Shown: positions 26,365 to 34,450 of the stretch, piece after piece
Numbering within the stretch: position 1 is the first letter of the stretch
Layout: every line of letters begins with the position of its first letter
The notes under the pieces: model-generated
The model's database searches: none
What the model saw: the letters and a program-made list of their open reading frames with translations, nothing else
What the model was told of the DNA's origin: nothing
Assembly: GCA_944326335.1 (NCBI GenBank)
Contig: CALVDM010000012.1
Span: 1-64,000 of the forward strand
Length of the DNA stretch: 64,000 nucleotides
DNA from: an uncultured Bacteroidales bacterium
Lineage (GTDB): Bacteria > Bacteroidota > Bacteroidia > Bacteroidales > UBA932
Direction of reading: 5' to 3'
Translations under genes and position numbers: made by a program

Positions 26365-27243
26365 TCAATAATACAGGTCGTCCCTGTCGAGGGAAATCAG
26401 CTTGTTGACAACGAACCATGTGCTCACCATGCAGATGACCAGGCCGGCCGCGAACACTATTGCCATGACGGCGAGGAGGAGCCCGATGTCGAATATCTCG
26501 AACAGCTGCGAGACCTCGCTGCGTACAAAGAAGAGGAGTCCGATGATGCCGAGTATGGCTATCATGGCGGAGAAAATGCCCTGGAATGCCGACTGCAGCA
26601 TGAACGGGGCACGGATGAAGGAGCGGGTCGCACCGACGAGCTTCATCGTGTGTATCGTAAACCTCCTGGCATAGACATTGAGCCTTATAGTGTTGTTTAT
26701 CAATACAAAAGAAACGAAAAGAAGGAGAAGGATGAAAACACCGATTACGATGGATATCCTGCTGAGGTTCGCGTTCAGGGTCTCCACAAGAGACTTCTGG
26801 TAAACGACCTCATCCACGAGCGGAGAAGCGGATATTTCGGAACGTACGACCTCCAGACTGTCGGCCGACACGTAATCCGCCTTCAGGGTGACGTCTATGG
26901 AGACCGGTATCGGGCTCGACTCGAACACATCGAGGAAATCCTCCCCGAGCATCTCCGCCATCTCCTTTTCGCCCTGCTCTACCGATATGAATTCCGTGGA
27001 CTTTATGAAGCGTTCCCCTCCGAGGGAGAGCTGATAGTCCAGAGCCTTCTTCTCGCTGACGTCCTGCTTCAGGATGACCGAGATTTTCAGGTTCTCCTTG
27101 AAATAGTCCGACACTGTCCTGGCGTTGACAAGGAGCAGGCTCGCGATACCGACAAGAAGAAGCACCAGACTGATGCTGATTATCGTCGACAGATACGCAT
27201 TCCGCAATCTTCCGCTGACTATGCCACGCTCTTCCTTTTCCAT
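26365..27243 (-). CDS. ftsX: Cell division protein FtsX
   Basis: A 292-residue permease-like protein with an N-terminal membrane helix (about 18-40), a periplasmic domain (about 45-165) and three further helices. The FtsX block NNTIRLNVYARRFTIHTMKLVGAT is clear. With FtsE it forms an ABC-type complex that activates cell-wall hydrolases at the septum. ftsE is not in this window. It is the first gene of ftsX-DUF3098-uppP-lpxH and has its own -7 box at 27276-27283. A short hairpin (ACCCC/GGGGT) lies in its leader at 27261-27275. Confidence 0.94.
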   Translation of the reverse strand: MEKEERGIVSGRLRNAYLSTIISISLVLLLVGIASLLLVNARTVSDYFKENLKISVILKQDVSEKKALDYQLSLGGERFIKSTEFISVEQGEKEMAEMLGEDFLDVFESSPIPVSIDVTLKADYVSADSLEVVRSEISASPLVDEVVYQKSLVETLNANLSRISIVIGVFILLLLFVSFVLINNTIRLNVYARRFTIHTMKLVGATRSFIRAPFMLQSAFQGIFSAMIAILGIIGLLFFVRSEVSQLFEIFDIGLLLAVMAIVFAAGLVICMVSTWFVVNKLISLDRDDLYY

Positions 27244-27275
27244 AACGATTCAGATACACTCACCCCAATCGGGGT

Positions 27276-27283
27276 CAAAGATA
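27276..27283 (-). promoter_or_regulatory. -7 box for the ftsX operon
   Basis: TATCTTTG on the minus strand, 33 bases before the ftsX start, matches TAnnTTTG. It is divergent from the box at 27306-27313 on the other strand, so the two promoters overlap within about 60 bases. No good -33 element was found. Confidence 0.6.
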
Positions 27284-27305
27284 GTGAAATATCAAAAAAA
27301 TATAT

Positions 27306-27313
27306 TATATTTG
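27306..27313 (+). promoter_or_regulatory. -7 box for the glycogen-synthase-like gene
   Basis: TATATTTG matches TAnnTTTG, 29 bases before the chosen ATG at 27342. The region upstream is A/T-rich and no clear -33 TTTG is seen. Confidence 0.55.
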
Positions 27314-27341
27314 TTGAGTTTTTGTCTTTAATACATTGAAA

Positions 27342-28160
27342 ATGGGAGATGCTGCCAAAAAAATTCTTTTTGTCAACTCGGAGATTTTCCCGTATCTCCC
27401 TGAGAGCGACATTTCCAGAATAGGGCGATTTCTCCCTCAGGGAATCCAGGAGCGTAAAAAGGAAATCCGCTCATTCATGCCGAGATACGGATGCATAAAT
27501 GAGAGGAAGAACCAGCTCCACGAGGTGATCAGGTTGTCCGGGATGAACATCATCATAAACGATGTCGACAGGCCGCTCGTAATCAAGGTAGCCTCTATAT
27601 CCGCAGCCAGGATGCAGGTTTACTTCATCGACAATGAAGACTATTTCCACCGCAAGCATGTATATCACGACGCAGACGGCAATTTCTTCGAAGACAACGG
27701 GGAGCGTGCCATTTTCTTTGCCCGCGGCGTGCTCGAGACAGTGAAAAAGCTGAGATGGGCGCCGGACATAGTGCATTGCCAGGGATGGATATCCCAGATC
27801 CTGCCCCTGTATCTGAAGAAGGTATATTCGGACGACCCCATATTCGCCGACAGCAAGGTGGTCCTTTCCCTGTATGACGACATATCGGACGAGAAGTTCA
27901 CTGACGATTTCAAGGACAAGATACTGTTCGACGACATAAGGCCGGATGATGTGGCGGCGATGGAAAAGCCCGATGGCATAAATCTTGCGAAACTCGCCAT
28001 CCGCTATTCGGACGGGATAATCATCGGGTCGGAGAACCTCGACAAGGAGATTGCATCCTTTGCCGTGGAGTCCGGACTTCCCGTACTTCCGTACAATGCC
28101 GAAGATTTGCTCAGCGGAGCATATATCGACTCTTACAACAATTTTTACGACCAGTTTTAG
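27342..28160 (+). CDS. Glycogen/starch synthase N-terminal domain protein (GT5-like, truncated)
   Basis: A 272-residue protein that resembles only the N-terminal Rossmann half of GT5 glycogen synthase (ILFVNSEIFPYLPESD; WAPDIVHCQGWISQILPLYLK; LAIRYSDGIIIGSENLDKEI). The C-terminal nucleotide-sugar-binding half is missing, and the K-x-G-G motif that binds ADP-glucose is replaced near residue 15-25. It is therefore unlikely to be a working synthase by itself. Such short homologues recur in Bacteroidota next to DUF4270 genes, as here (2 bases downstream). I chose the ATG at 27342 over a TTG two codons earlier. Confidence 0.8.
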   Translation: MGDAAKKILFVNSEIFPYLPESDISRIGRFLPQGIQERKKEIRSFMPRYGCINERKNQLHEVIRLSGMNIIINDVDRPLVIKVASISAARMQVYFIDNEDYFHRKHVYHDADGNFFEDNGERAIFFARGVLETVKKLRWAPDIVHCQGWISQILPLYLKKVYSDDPIFADSKVVLSLYDDISDEKFTDDFKDKILFDDIRPDDVAAMEKPDGINLAKLAIRYSDGIIIGSENLDKEIASFAVESGLPVLPYNAEDLLSGAYIDSYNNFYDQF

Positions 28161-28162
28161 CG

Positions 28163-29854
28163 ATGCAGTTGAAATCAATTCACCTTGCAGCAGGGCTTCT
28201 GGCGTTGTCCGGCAGCGTCATTTCCTGTGTGGAGATAAATGAGGAGCTCGGCAAGGAATACATACCGCTCAGACATCAGTACGACGTGTACACGGAGACT
28301 GTGTATCTGAATGACATCTCCATGAAGAGGTCCGACAAGCTGTCCGGGTACAGCTCCTCGAGAATCACCATAGGGGCAATCAGTGACGAATTCGGACTGA
28401 CGACAAGAAGCAGCGCATTCACTCTCATACCGACAAGCACGGGCATGGACTTCGGTGAAAATCCTGTATGCACACAGTTCCACTTCAGCGCGGTGCGCGA
28501 CACCCTGTCATGGCCGGACGAGAGCCAGGAGAACATAATCCAGAACATAAACGTCTATGAACTGACCGAGGAAATAGACGAGGATGCCGTCTACATCAGC
28601 GACGGGGAAAGTCTCGAGAAGATAAAGGGGGAAAGGGTAGCCCCGGTGGTGACGTACTACGGGCAGGACTCGCTCTCCTTCGACTTCAACAGGACCTTCG
28701 GGCAGAAAATGCTGGACGTGATGAAAGACAAGTCTTCCGACCCTGCATTCGACTCGGTGAGCAACTACGTGAAGGAGCTTCCGGGAATATACATGACAGT
28801 GGATGCCCCGGTAGGGACCGGAGGCAGGATAAACATGTTCGACCTGCCTATCGAAGTGTCGGAATCATACTATATATCAGGCAATTATGCTGAGCTGAAA
28901 TTCCGCGCCAAATACGGGGACAGGGAAAATGTGGACACTTCCTTCCTGTTCTTCTTCGGTGCGCAGGCCATGCAGGTCTACCAGGATACGCAAAGCTCGT
29001 ACACCACACCTCCGCAGACACCACAGTATGCCCTGAATGTCTCCACATCTGCCGACATACCCGAGGACCCGGACAAGATATACATCCGGGGCGGGGACGG
29101 GATGAAGCCGGTGATATCGTCCAGGGAAATAAAGGAATCGCTCACGGCGATGTTCGAAAGCCAGGGGGTGGACCCGGACAGGGTGATAATCCACAAGGCA
29201 TCGGTAATCCTCCCGTACAAGACGGACAACTACGAGAAGATGTACCTCTACCCGGACAGGCTGAGCCCTACATGCCGAATCACGAGCGAGCCAAGCGAAG
29301 ATGACGAAAACTCCCAAGAGACAGTGACTTTCGCCGGGCTTACGGACTCGAGCGTCGAGTCGGAGAACCAGGGAGACATCAACCGCTCCACAGAATGCTA
29401 TGCTCCGGACATCAGCCACCATGTCCAGGAGATACTCAGACGCGCCGACGACACGAACTACGATGACTACGACATCTGGCTGCTCACAATGGCCAACGAA
29501 ATCGTGATGTCCTCCGGTTCCGACAACAGCAGCGCACTTTCCGACTATTACCGCAATCTCGCATACTACGACTATTACAACAGCCTTTACGGATACGGGT
29601 ACGGCGGATATTATGGAGGATACGGCGGATACTATGACAACTACTACGGCATGAGCAACTACTACAACTACATGCTCGCCTCCCAGTATGCAAGCACCCA
29701 GTCGACTTCGCAGACAACGATATCCATGCAGCTCGACAAGGACAGATACTATGCGGGAGTCCTTACCGGGCCAGGTACCGGAACGGACGGGACCGATGAT
29801 GTGGAAAGACCGAGACTCACAATCACATATTCGGTGTCCAAGACAGGAAACTGA
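28163..29854 (+). CDS. DUF4270 lipoprotein with Tyr/Gly-rich segment
   Basis: A 563-residue surface or periplasmic protein with a lipobox (SVISC) followed by acidic VEINEE. The body matches the Bacteroidota DUF4270 family (IGAISDEFGLTTRSSAFTLIP; SFDFNRTFGQKMLD). Near residues 465-505 a low-complexity stretch is made almost only of Tyr, Gly, Asn and Asp. The function is unknown. It follows the GT5-like gene by 2 bases and is almost certainly cotranscribed with it. Transcription should end in the hairpin cluster at 29880-30020. Confidence 0.85.
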   Translation: MQLKSIHLAAGLLALSGSVISCVEINEELGKEYIPLRHQYDVYTETVYLNDISMKRSDKLSGYSSSRITIGAISDEFGLTTRSSAFTLIPTSTGMDFGENPVCTQFHFSAVRDTLSWPDESQENIIQNINVYELTEEIDEDAVYISDGESLEKIKGERVAPVVTYYGQDSLSFDFNRTFGQKMLDVMKDKSSDPAFDSVSNYVKELPGIYMTVDAPVGTGGRINMFDLPIEVSESYYISGNYAELKFRAKYGDRENVDTSFLFFFGAQAMQVYQDTQSSYTTPPQTPQYALNVSTSADIPEDPDKIYIRGGDGMKPVISSREIKESLTAMFESQGVDPDRVIIHKASVILPYKTDNYEKMYLYPDRLSPTCRITSEPSEDDENSQETVTFAGLTDSSVESENQGDINRSTECYAPDISHHVQEILRRADDTNYDDYDIWLLTMANEIVMSSGSDNSSALSDYYRNLAYYDYYNSLYGYGYGGYYGGYGGYYDNYYGMSNYYNYMLASQYASTQSTSQTTISMQLDKDRYYAGVLTGPGTGTDGTDDVERPRLTITYSVSKTGN

Positions 29855-29879
29855 CAGGCACCACGCCTGCATAAAGAAA

Positions 29880-30020
29880 GAGGGTGACCCAAAAGTGGCT
29901 TTTGGTCACCCTCAAACGTCTTTCTTCGAAAGACTGACCCATCTTAACCCCCGTAGACATAGTCTACGGCCCCTATTAGGGGCATTTCGAGCCTACGGCT
30001 CGGTCCCTTCGGGACTTTTT
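29880..30020. repeat. Multi-hairpin intergenic repeat, copy 1
   Basis: This gene-free stretch contains six consecutive stem-loops: 29880-29913 (15-base stem, one bulge), 29918-29934, 29951-29969, 29970-29982, 29988-30002 and 30003-30015. All have 3-base loops (TGG, TTC, ATA, ATT, TAC, TTC). The last is followed by TTTTT. The segment 29941-30025 (AACCCCCGT ... AGGGG ... TTCG ... GGTCCCTTCGGGACTT-TTAA) recurs at 63928-63998 in altered form. It lies between the convergent DUF4270 and acpP genes. Confidence 0.75.
30003..30020 (+). terminator. Intrinsic terminator after the DUF4270 gene
   Basis: GTCCC-TTC-GGGAC followed by five T on the plus strand. The stem is short, but it is backed by the larger hairpins just upstream. 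Confidence 0.6.
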
Positions 30021-30064
30021 AAGGCTTTTGGGCCATCCTGATTTTTCTTATCCCGCTGTGCAGA

Positions 30065-30307
30065 TTAGGCGTTGAGCTTGTTTTCGATATAATCGATAGC
30101 ATCCTTGACGGTCGAGATCTTCTCGCCTGCATCCTCATCCGGGATGGTGATGTTGAATGCCTTCTCAAATTCCATGATAAGCTCTACTGTATCGAGAGAA
30201 TCTGCTCCGAGGTCGTTAGTGAAACTTGCAGTCTCTGTCACTTCCGATTCGTCAACGCCCAATTTGTCAACGATAATTGCTTTTACTTTAGATGCAACTT
30301 CTGACAT
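30065..30307 (-). CDS. acpP: Acyl carrier protein
   Basis: An 80-residue acidic helical protein whose Ser in [15 protein letters not shown] carries the phosphopantetheine arm that holds growing acyl chains in fatty acid synthesis. The N-terminus ([23 protein letters not shown]) is typical. fabF, which often follows acpP, is not next to it. Here acpP stands alone behind its own promoter (30373-30403), downstream of uvrC. Confidence 0.97.
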   Translation of the reverse strand: MSEVASKVKAIIVDKLGVDESEVTETASFTNDLGADSLDTVELIMEFEKAFNITIPDEDAGEKISTVKDAIDYIENKLNA

Positions 30308-30372
30308 AATGTTAAGAATTTAATTAATTAAAAGTTTATGTTTAAATACACTTGTTCAACACATTATCGGCG

Positions 30373-30403
30373 CAAAGTAAATAAAAAAATCCCCAAAATC
30401 AAA
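30373..30403 (-). promoter_or_regulatory. Promoter of acpP
   Basis: On the minus strand TTTG (30400-30403) and TTACTTTG (30373-30380) are 19 bases apart. The -7 box has T instead of A at the second position, the same variant as the topA promoter. The -33 box overlaps the uvrC stop codon. Confidence 0.65.
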
Positions 30404-32195
30404 ATTTTCTTGAGATATGCTCATGTATCCTCTGCGCAAGTTCCTTCCCGACCAGCGAAGCGAGGTCGTCGACAGATGCGGCGGCTATCCTCGCCACGCT
30501 GCCGTAATGCATGATGAGGCGCTGCTCTGTCTTTTCGCCCACTCCCTTTATCTCGCGCAGGGCGGAATGTATCTGCGCCTTGCTCCTGAGATTGCGGTGA
30601 TGGGTGATGCCGAACCGGTGGGCTTCGTCGCGGATATGCTGCAGGACCTTCAGTGCCTGCGAGTTCCTGTCGAGAAAGAGAGGATGAGGGTCCCCCACCC
30701 TTATCACCTCCTCGAAACGCTTGGCCAGGCCCACAACCGTGAGCCTGTCGACTATGCCGAGCTCGGAAAGAGCCTCATAGGCGGAACCGAGCTGGCCTTT
30801 CCCGCCGTCAATCACGACAAGCTGCGGCAAATCGTCTGGAGCTTCGCGCAACATTCTGGAATACCTTCTGTTGACAACCTCCTTCATGGAAGCGAAATCG
30901 TCCGGACCGACCACGGTCTTGATATTGAAATGCCGGTAGTCTTTCCTGGACGGCTCCCCTCCCCGGAACACCACGCAGGAAGCCACTGGATTCGTCCCCT
31001 GGATGTTTGAATTGTCGAAACATTCGATATGTTCAGGCAGCTGCTCCATTCCGAGCGCAGTCCTGAGCTCCTCGAGCACCTTCCTCCTGAACTCGTCCGG
31101 GTCCGTGTGCTCCTTCTGTTTCAAGGCGTTGAACCTCATTTCCTTCGCGTTCTTCAGGCTCAGTTCGAGAAGTGCAAGCTTGTCTCCCCTGACAGGGATT
31201 CTGAAATCCACCCCGTCTATTTCAACATCCGGACGGAACGGCACGAGGACCTCGTTTGACAGGTCTCCGAATTTCGACTGTATCTCAGCTATGAAAAGTC
31301 CGAGGACAGATGCCTGCTCCTCCTCTATGTTCATCTTGAAACCGAGATTGAGGGACTGGATTACTGCACCGTCTTTCAGGCGCATGAAATTGCCGTAAGC
31401 CTCGTTGCAGTCGAACACGAGCGAGAACACATCGAGGCTCCCTATGGCGGCATTGACAATAAGGGACTTGCTGTAGTGCTTCTCAAGAGATGCAGCCTTC
31501 TTGCGGTACTCCTCCGCCGCCTCGAAATCGAGCCTTCCTGCGGCTTCATTCATCTGCTCCCGGAAATGGCGGATCATCTCCCGGCCGCCTCCCTTGAGCA
31601 GCTTGACAACATTTTCTATGTTCTCCCCGTACTCCTGCACGGAAATCCCGCCCACACAGCAACCTTTGCAACGGCCGATATGGAAATCGAGACATGGCCT
31701 GAATTTCTTCCTGAGGACGGATTCCGCCGTGATTCTCAGGTTACAGCTTCTAATCGGGTACAGCTCGGTGAACAATTCAAGGAGGTTTCTCGCATGCATC
31801 ACGGAACTGTACGGCCCGAAATACCTCGACCCGTCCTTCACCATCCGTCTCGTGAGATACACCTTCGGGAACACGTCGGCACTGACACAAATCCAGGGAT
31901 AAGTCTTGGAATCCTTCAGCAGGATGTTGTACTTGGGCTTGTACTGCTTTATAAGGTTGTTCTCGAGAAGAAGTGCGTCGGCTTCCGAATCCACGACAGA
32001 ATACTGTGCATCTGCTATCTTCGATACCATCAGCGCGGTCTTGGCAGTGAGCCGCTCCCGCGGCACGAAATACTGGGCCACCCTCTTGTGCAGGTCCTTG
32101 GCCTTGCCGACATAAATCACATTCCCCGCAGCATCATAATATCTGTAGACACCCGGGGAATGCGGAAACAAAGCTATTTTTTCCTTTACAGTCAA
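30399..32195 (-). CDS. uvrC: Excinuclease ABC subunit C
   Basis: A 598-residue nuclease that makes both cuts around bulky DNA lesions. Domains: GIY-YIG nuclease (about 12-95, SPGVYRYYDAAGNVIYVGKA), Cys-rich region (CKGCCVGG), UVR helix pair (about 205-240), RNase H-like endonuclease (about 375-540, ECFDNSNIQGTNPVAS, LVVIDGGKGQL) and C-terminal helix-hairpin-helix (LREIKGVGEKTEQRL). The start codon is TTG and overlaps the S46 peptidase stop by 4 bases, so translation is probably coupled. No ATG is near the family N-terminus. A DNA-repair gene at the end of an envelope operon is odd. Confidence 0.96.
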   Translation of the reverse strand: MTVKEKIALFPHSPGVYRYYDAAGNVIYVGKAKDLHKRVAQYFVPRERLTAKTALMVSKIADAQYSVVDSEADALLLENNLIKQYKPKYNILLKDSKTYPWICVSADVFPKVYLTRRMVKDGSRYFGPYSSVMHARNLLELFTELYPIRSCNLRITAESVLRKKFRPCLDFHIGRCKGCCVGGISVQEYGENIENVVKLLKGGGREMIRHFREQMNEAAGRLDFEAAEEYRKKAASLEKHYSKSLIVNAAIGSLDVFSLVFDCNEAYGNFMRLKDGAVIQSLNLGFKMNIEEEQASVLGLFIAEIQSKFGDLSNEVLVPFRPDVEIDGVDFRIPVRGDKLALLELSLKNAKEMRFNALKQKEHTDPDEFRRKVLEELRTALGMEQLPEHIECFDNSNIQGTNPVASCVVFRGGEPSRKDYRHFNIKTVVGPDDFASMKEVVNRRYSRMLREAPDDLPQLVVIDGGKGQLGSAYEALSELGIVDRLTVVGLAKRFEEVIRVGDPHPLFLDRNSQALKVLQHIRDEAHRFGITHHRNLRSKAQIHSALREIKGVGEKTEQRLIMHYGSVARIAAASVDDLASLVGKELAQRIHEHISRKF

Positions 32196-34450
32196 TCCAG
32201 TCCTATCTCATCCAGAATATAACCCATGCCGGCATATTTGTCAAGCACCCAGAGTACGTACCTGATGTCCACGCACACGCATTTCGTGTAGCCGTCCACA
32301 TAATAGACGTCGGACGCCAGGGATTCCTTGTTGCCGTCGAAAGCAAGCCCAATCAGCTCTCCTTTCGCATTCATGACGGGCGAGCCGGAATTGCCTCCTG
32401 TTATGTCATTGTCCGTCAGGAAATTCACGTACATTGCAGACGTCTTGCCCTTCTCCCTGGCAGCCCAGCGGCCCCAGTCGCCTTTCTCCAGCAGGGCCTT
32501 GTACTGCGGAGTCAGGTTGAATTCGTAGCTTGACGGGTCATACTTCTCGAGTATTCCGGCCGAAGTGGACCGCCACGACCATGACACGGCATCGTACGGC
32601 CGGATGTCACCGACAGTCCCGAAGGTGATTCTCATTGTAGAATTTGCATCCGGGTACTGCGGGAAACCGTCCTCGACGGATTTCCTGTAGACAGCATGCG
32701 TGTACTCCCTGTCAAGGTCCAGAATCGCAGGCGTCCCCTCCAGCCTGGCAGTACGCCTGTTCAGTTTCATTATCTTCAGGTCCTGGAAGAAGCGGAACAT
32801 AGGGTCTGAAAAATACTCGTCAAGAGTATGCCCGCTGGAGATGAATGCCTCGAGACGGGCCTTGTCCGTGAGGAAACTGCCGTTCCAGAGACTGTCGGTC
32901 AGTGCATCGTAGTCGCACTTTCCGGACTGTCCGGTAAAGCAGGCAAGAAGCTCCTTCTGGTACGGCCCGAGCACATCATGGTCTATGTTCCTGTAAAACT
33001 CCTCTACCGAATATCTGAACAGGTCATGCTCCACATCGAGGACAAGATTGTCGTACTCCTTGAGCAGGGTCCGCGAGACCGAATTGAAGTCTCTTCCGCA
33101 GAAGCGGTGATGCCTGCAGCAGCGCACTTCCGCAGAATCAGGGCAGCCTCCGTCTATGGCCCTGTGCATCCTTATGCCCTGGTCGGAAAGCACTTCCCTC
33201 TTGAGCATGTTGAGCCTCGTGGCCATCCTCGACAATGTTGTGCCGCGGACAAGGGTCTCCCTGTAATAGGTTACATCGCGTTCTGCATCCTCGACAGCTT
33301 CATACTTCCTCTCGAGCATGCCGAGCATGTCGCCCCATCTTGCCTTCCTCCCGGGGTCGGCATCTATCCACGCCTGGAGTTCCCTTTCCTGCTCCGCCTT
33401 CCGGTCCGCCACAGAGAACCTCCTGATATTCTTCTCCTTGCCGCAGTTCATCTCCTGCACGTTGCTGAGACCGAAATAGTAGTCGGAATATTTCAGGCGT
33501 ATGGAAGGGTCGGAGTTCATCCAGCGTTTCAGTATCTCCATCTGTTCACCCCTGATACGGTTGGAAATCGGGAGAGTCACCTTCTGGTCGAATGCCACCT
33601 CGCAGGAGGAGCTGTATCTGTTTGTCCTTCCCGGATATCCGATGACCATGGTGAAGTCGCCCGGCCTGTACCCGCCTGTGGAGATTTTCAGTTTCGTCTC
33701 CGGGACGAGAGGAATGTTCTCTTCCGAATAGGATGCCGGAGAGCCGTCAGGTGCGGTATATATCCTGTAGAGGGCGAAATCGCATTTGTGCTGAGGCCAC
33801 TCCCAGTTGTCGATGTCTCCGCCATAGGCAGAGATGGACACAGGAGGTGCCGCAACGAGACGGATGTCCGAATACACCTTGTAGAACATCATGTAGTATT
33901 TCTCTCCGGACCACATGGAGGAAAGGGAGACTTCCAGCCCGTCTGCGCCCTCCCTGTATTTCTTCTCCATCAGGTAGCTGATTTTCCTCATCCCTGCATG
34001 CTTCCCGTCCCGGGACATCTCTTCGACAAGGGCTGCCACCTCGTCAGTGACATCGAGCACCTTCTTCAGGAAATACATGTTCTTCCCGTGTATCGGAATC
34101 TCTTCGCTGCGGGACATGGCCCAGAACCCTTCCTCAAGATAATTCCTGTCATCCGTGCTCAGGGAATAGACATCGCCGTATGCGCAATGATGATTGGTTA
34201 TCACAAGCCCCTCATCCGAAATGACACTTCCCGTACACCCGAAGTCGAGGGACACGACAGCGTCGGAAATCGAAGCCCCTTCGGCATCCGCGTTGTATAT
34301 CTCGTCCGCCGAAAGCTTCAGCCCGCGCTGCTTCATCTTCTTCTCCAGGGCTTTGTCGATGCCGTTTATCATCCACATGCCCTCATCTGCCCGGGACATG
34401 TATGCCCCGAGGCAGAATATTAGGCAGATTAAAATCGCTTTTCTCATCAT
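32192..34450 (-). CDS. S46-family dipeptidyl-peptidase (DPP7-like)
   Basis: A 752-residue exported serine peptidase that removes dipeptides from peptide N-termini in the periplasm. After the signal peptide come the catalytic His in TNHHCAYG (about 88), the DIDNWEWPQHKCDF block and the catalytic Ser in GGNSGSPV (about 688). Eighteen residues after that Ser the protein has Gly (FDGN). In characterised S46 enzymes Arg at this point gives Asp/Glu specificity (DPP11) and Gly gives preference for hydrophobic P1 residues (DPP7), so DPP7-like specificity is inferred. It overlaps the polyferredoxin stop by 4 bases (ATGA) and uvrC by 4 bases. Confidence 0.92.
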   Translation of the reverse strand: MMRKAILICLIFCLGAYMSRADEGMWMINGIDKALEKKMKQRGLKLSADEIYNADAEGASISDAVVSLDFGCTGSVISDEGLVITNHHCAYGDVYSLSTDDRNYLEEGFWAMSRSEEIPIHGKNMYFLKKVLDVTDEVAALVEEMSRDGKHAGMRKISYLMEKKYREGADGLEVSLSSMWSGEKYYMMFYKVYSDIRLVAAPPVSISAYGGDIDNWEWPQHKCDFALYRIYTAPDGSPASYSEENIPLVPETKLKISTGGYRPGDFTMVIGYPGRTNRYSSSCEVAFDQKVTLPISNRIRGEQMEILKRWMNSDPSIRLKYSDYYFGLSNVQEMNCGKEKNIRRFSVADRKAEQERELQAWIDADPGRKARWGDMLGMLERKYEAVEDAERDVTYYRETLVRGTTLSRMATRLNMLKREVLSDQGIRMHRAIDGGCPDSAEVRCCRHHRFCGRDFNSVSRTLLKEYDNLVLDVEHDLFRYSVEEFYRNIDHDVLGPYQKELLACFTGQSGKCDYDALTDSLWNGSFLTDKARLEAFISSGHTLDEYFSDPMFRFFQDLKIMKLNRRTARLEGTPAILDLDREYTHAVYRKSVEDGFPQYPDANSTMRITFGTVGDIRPYDAVSWSWRSTSAGILEKYDPSSYEFNLTPQYKALLEKGDWGRWAAREKGKTSAMYVNFLTDNDITGGNSGSPVMNAKGELIGLAFDGNKESLASDVYYVDGYTKCVCVDIRYVLWVLDKYAGMGYILDEIGLD

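Noticed and set aside
26233..27339. 368-codon plus-strand open frame
   Set aside because: It is antisense to ftsX and the DUF3098 gene.
28877..29872. 331-codon minus-strand frame rich in Val
   Set aside because: It is the reverse of the Tyr/Asn-rich part of the DUF4270 gene and starts at its stop; it has no independent support.
29880..30020. CRISPR array
   Set aside because: The stems differ in sequence, there are no equal-length spacers and no cas genes.
32828..34423. 531-codon plus-strand open frame
   Set aside because: It is a complete shadow of the S46 peptidase gene, with Pro/His/Arg-rich composition and no motif.
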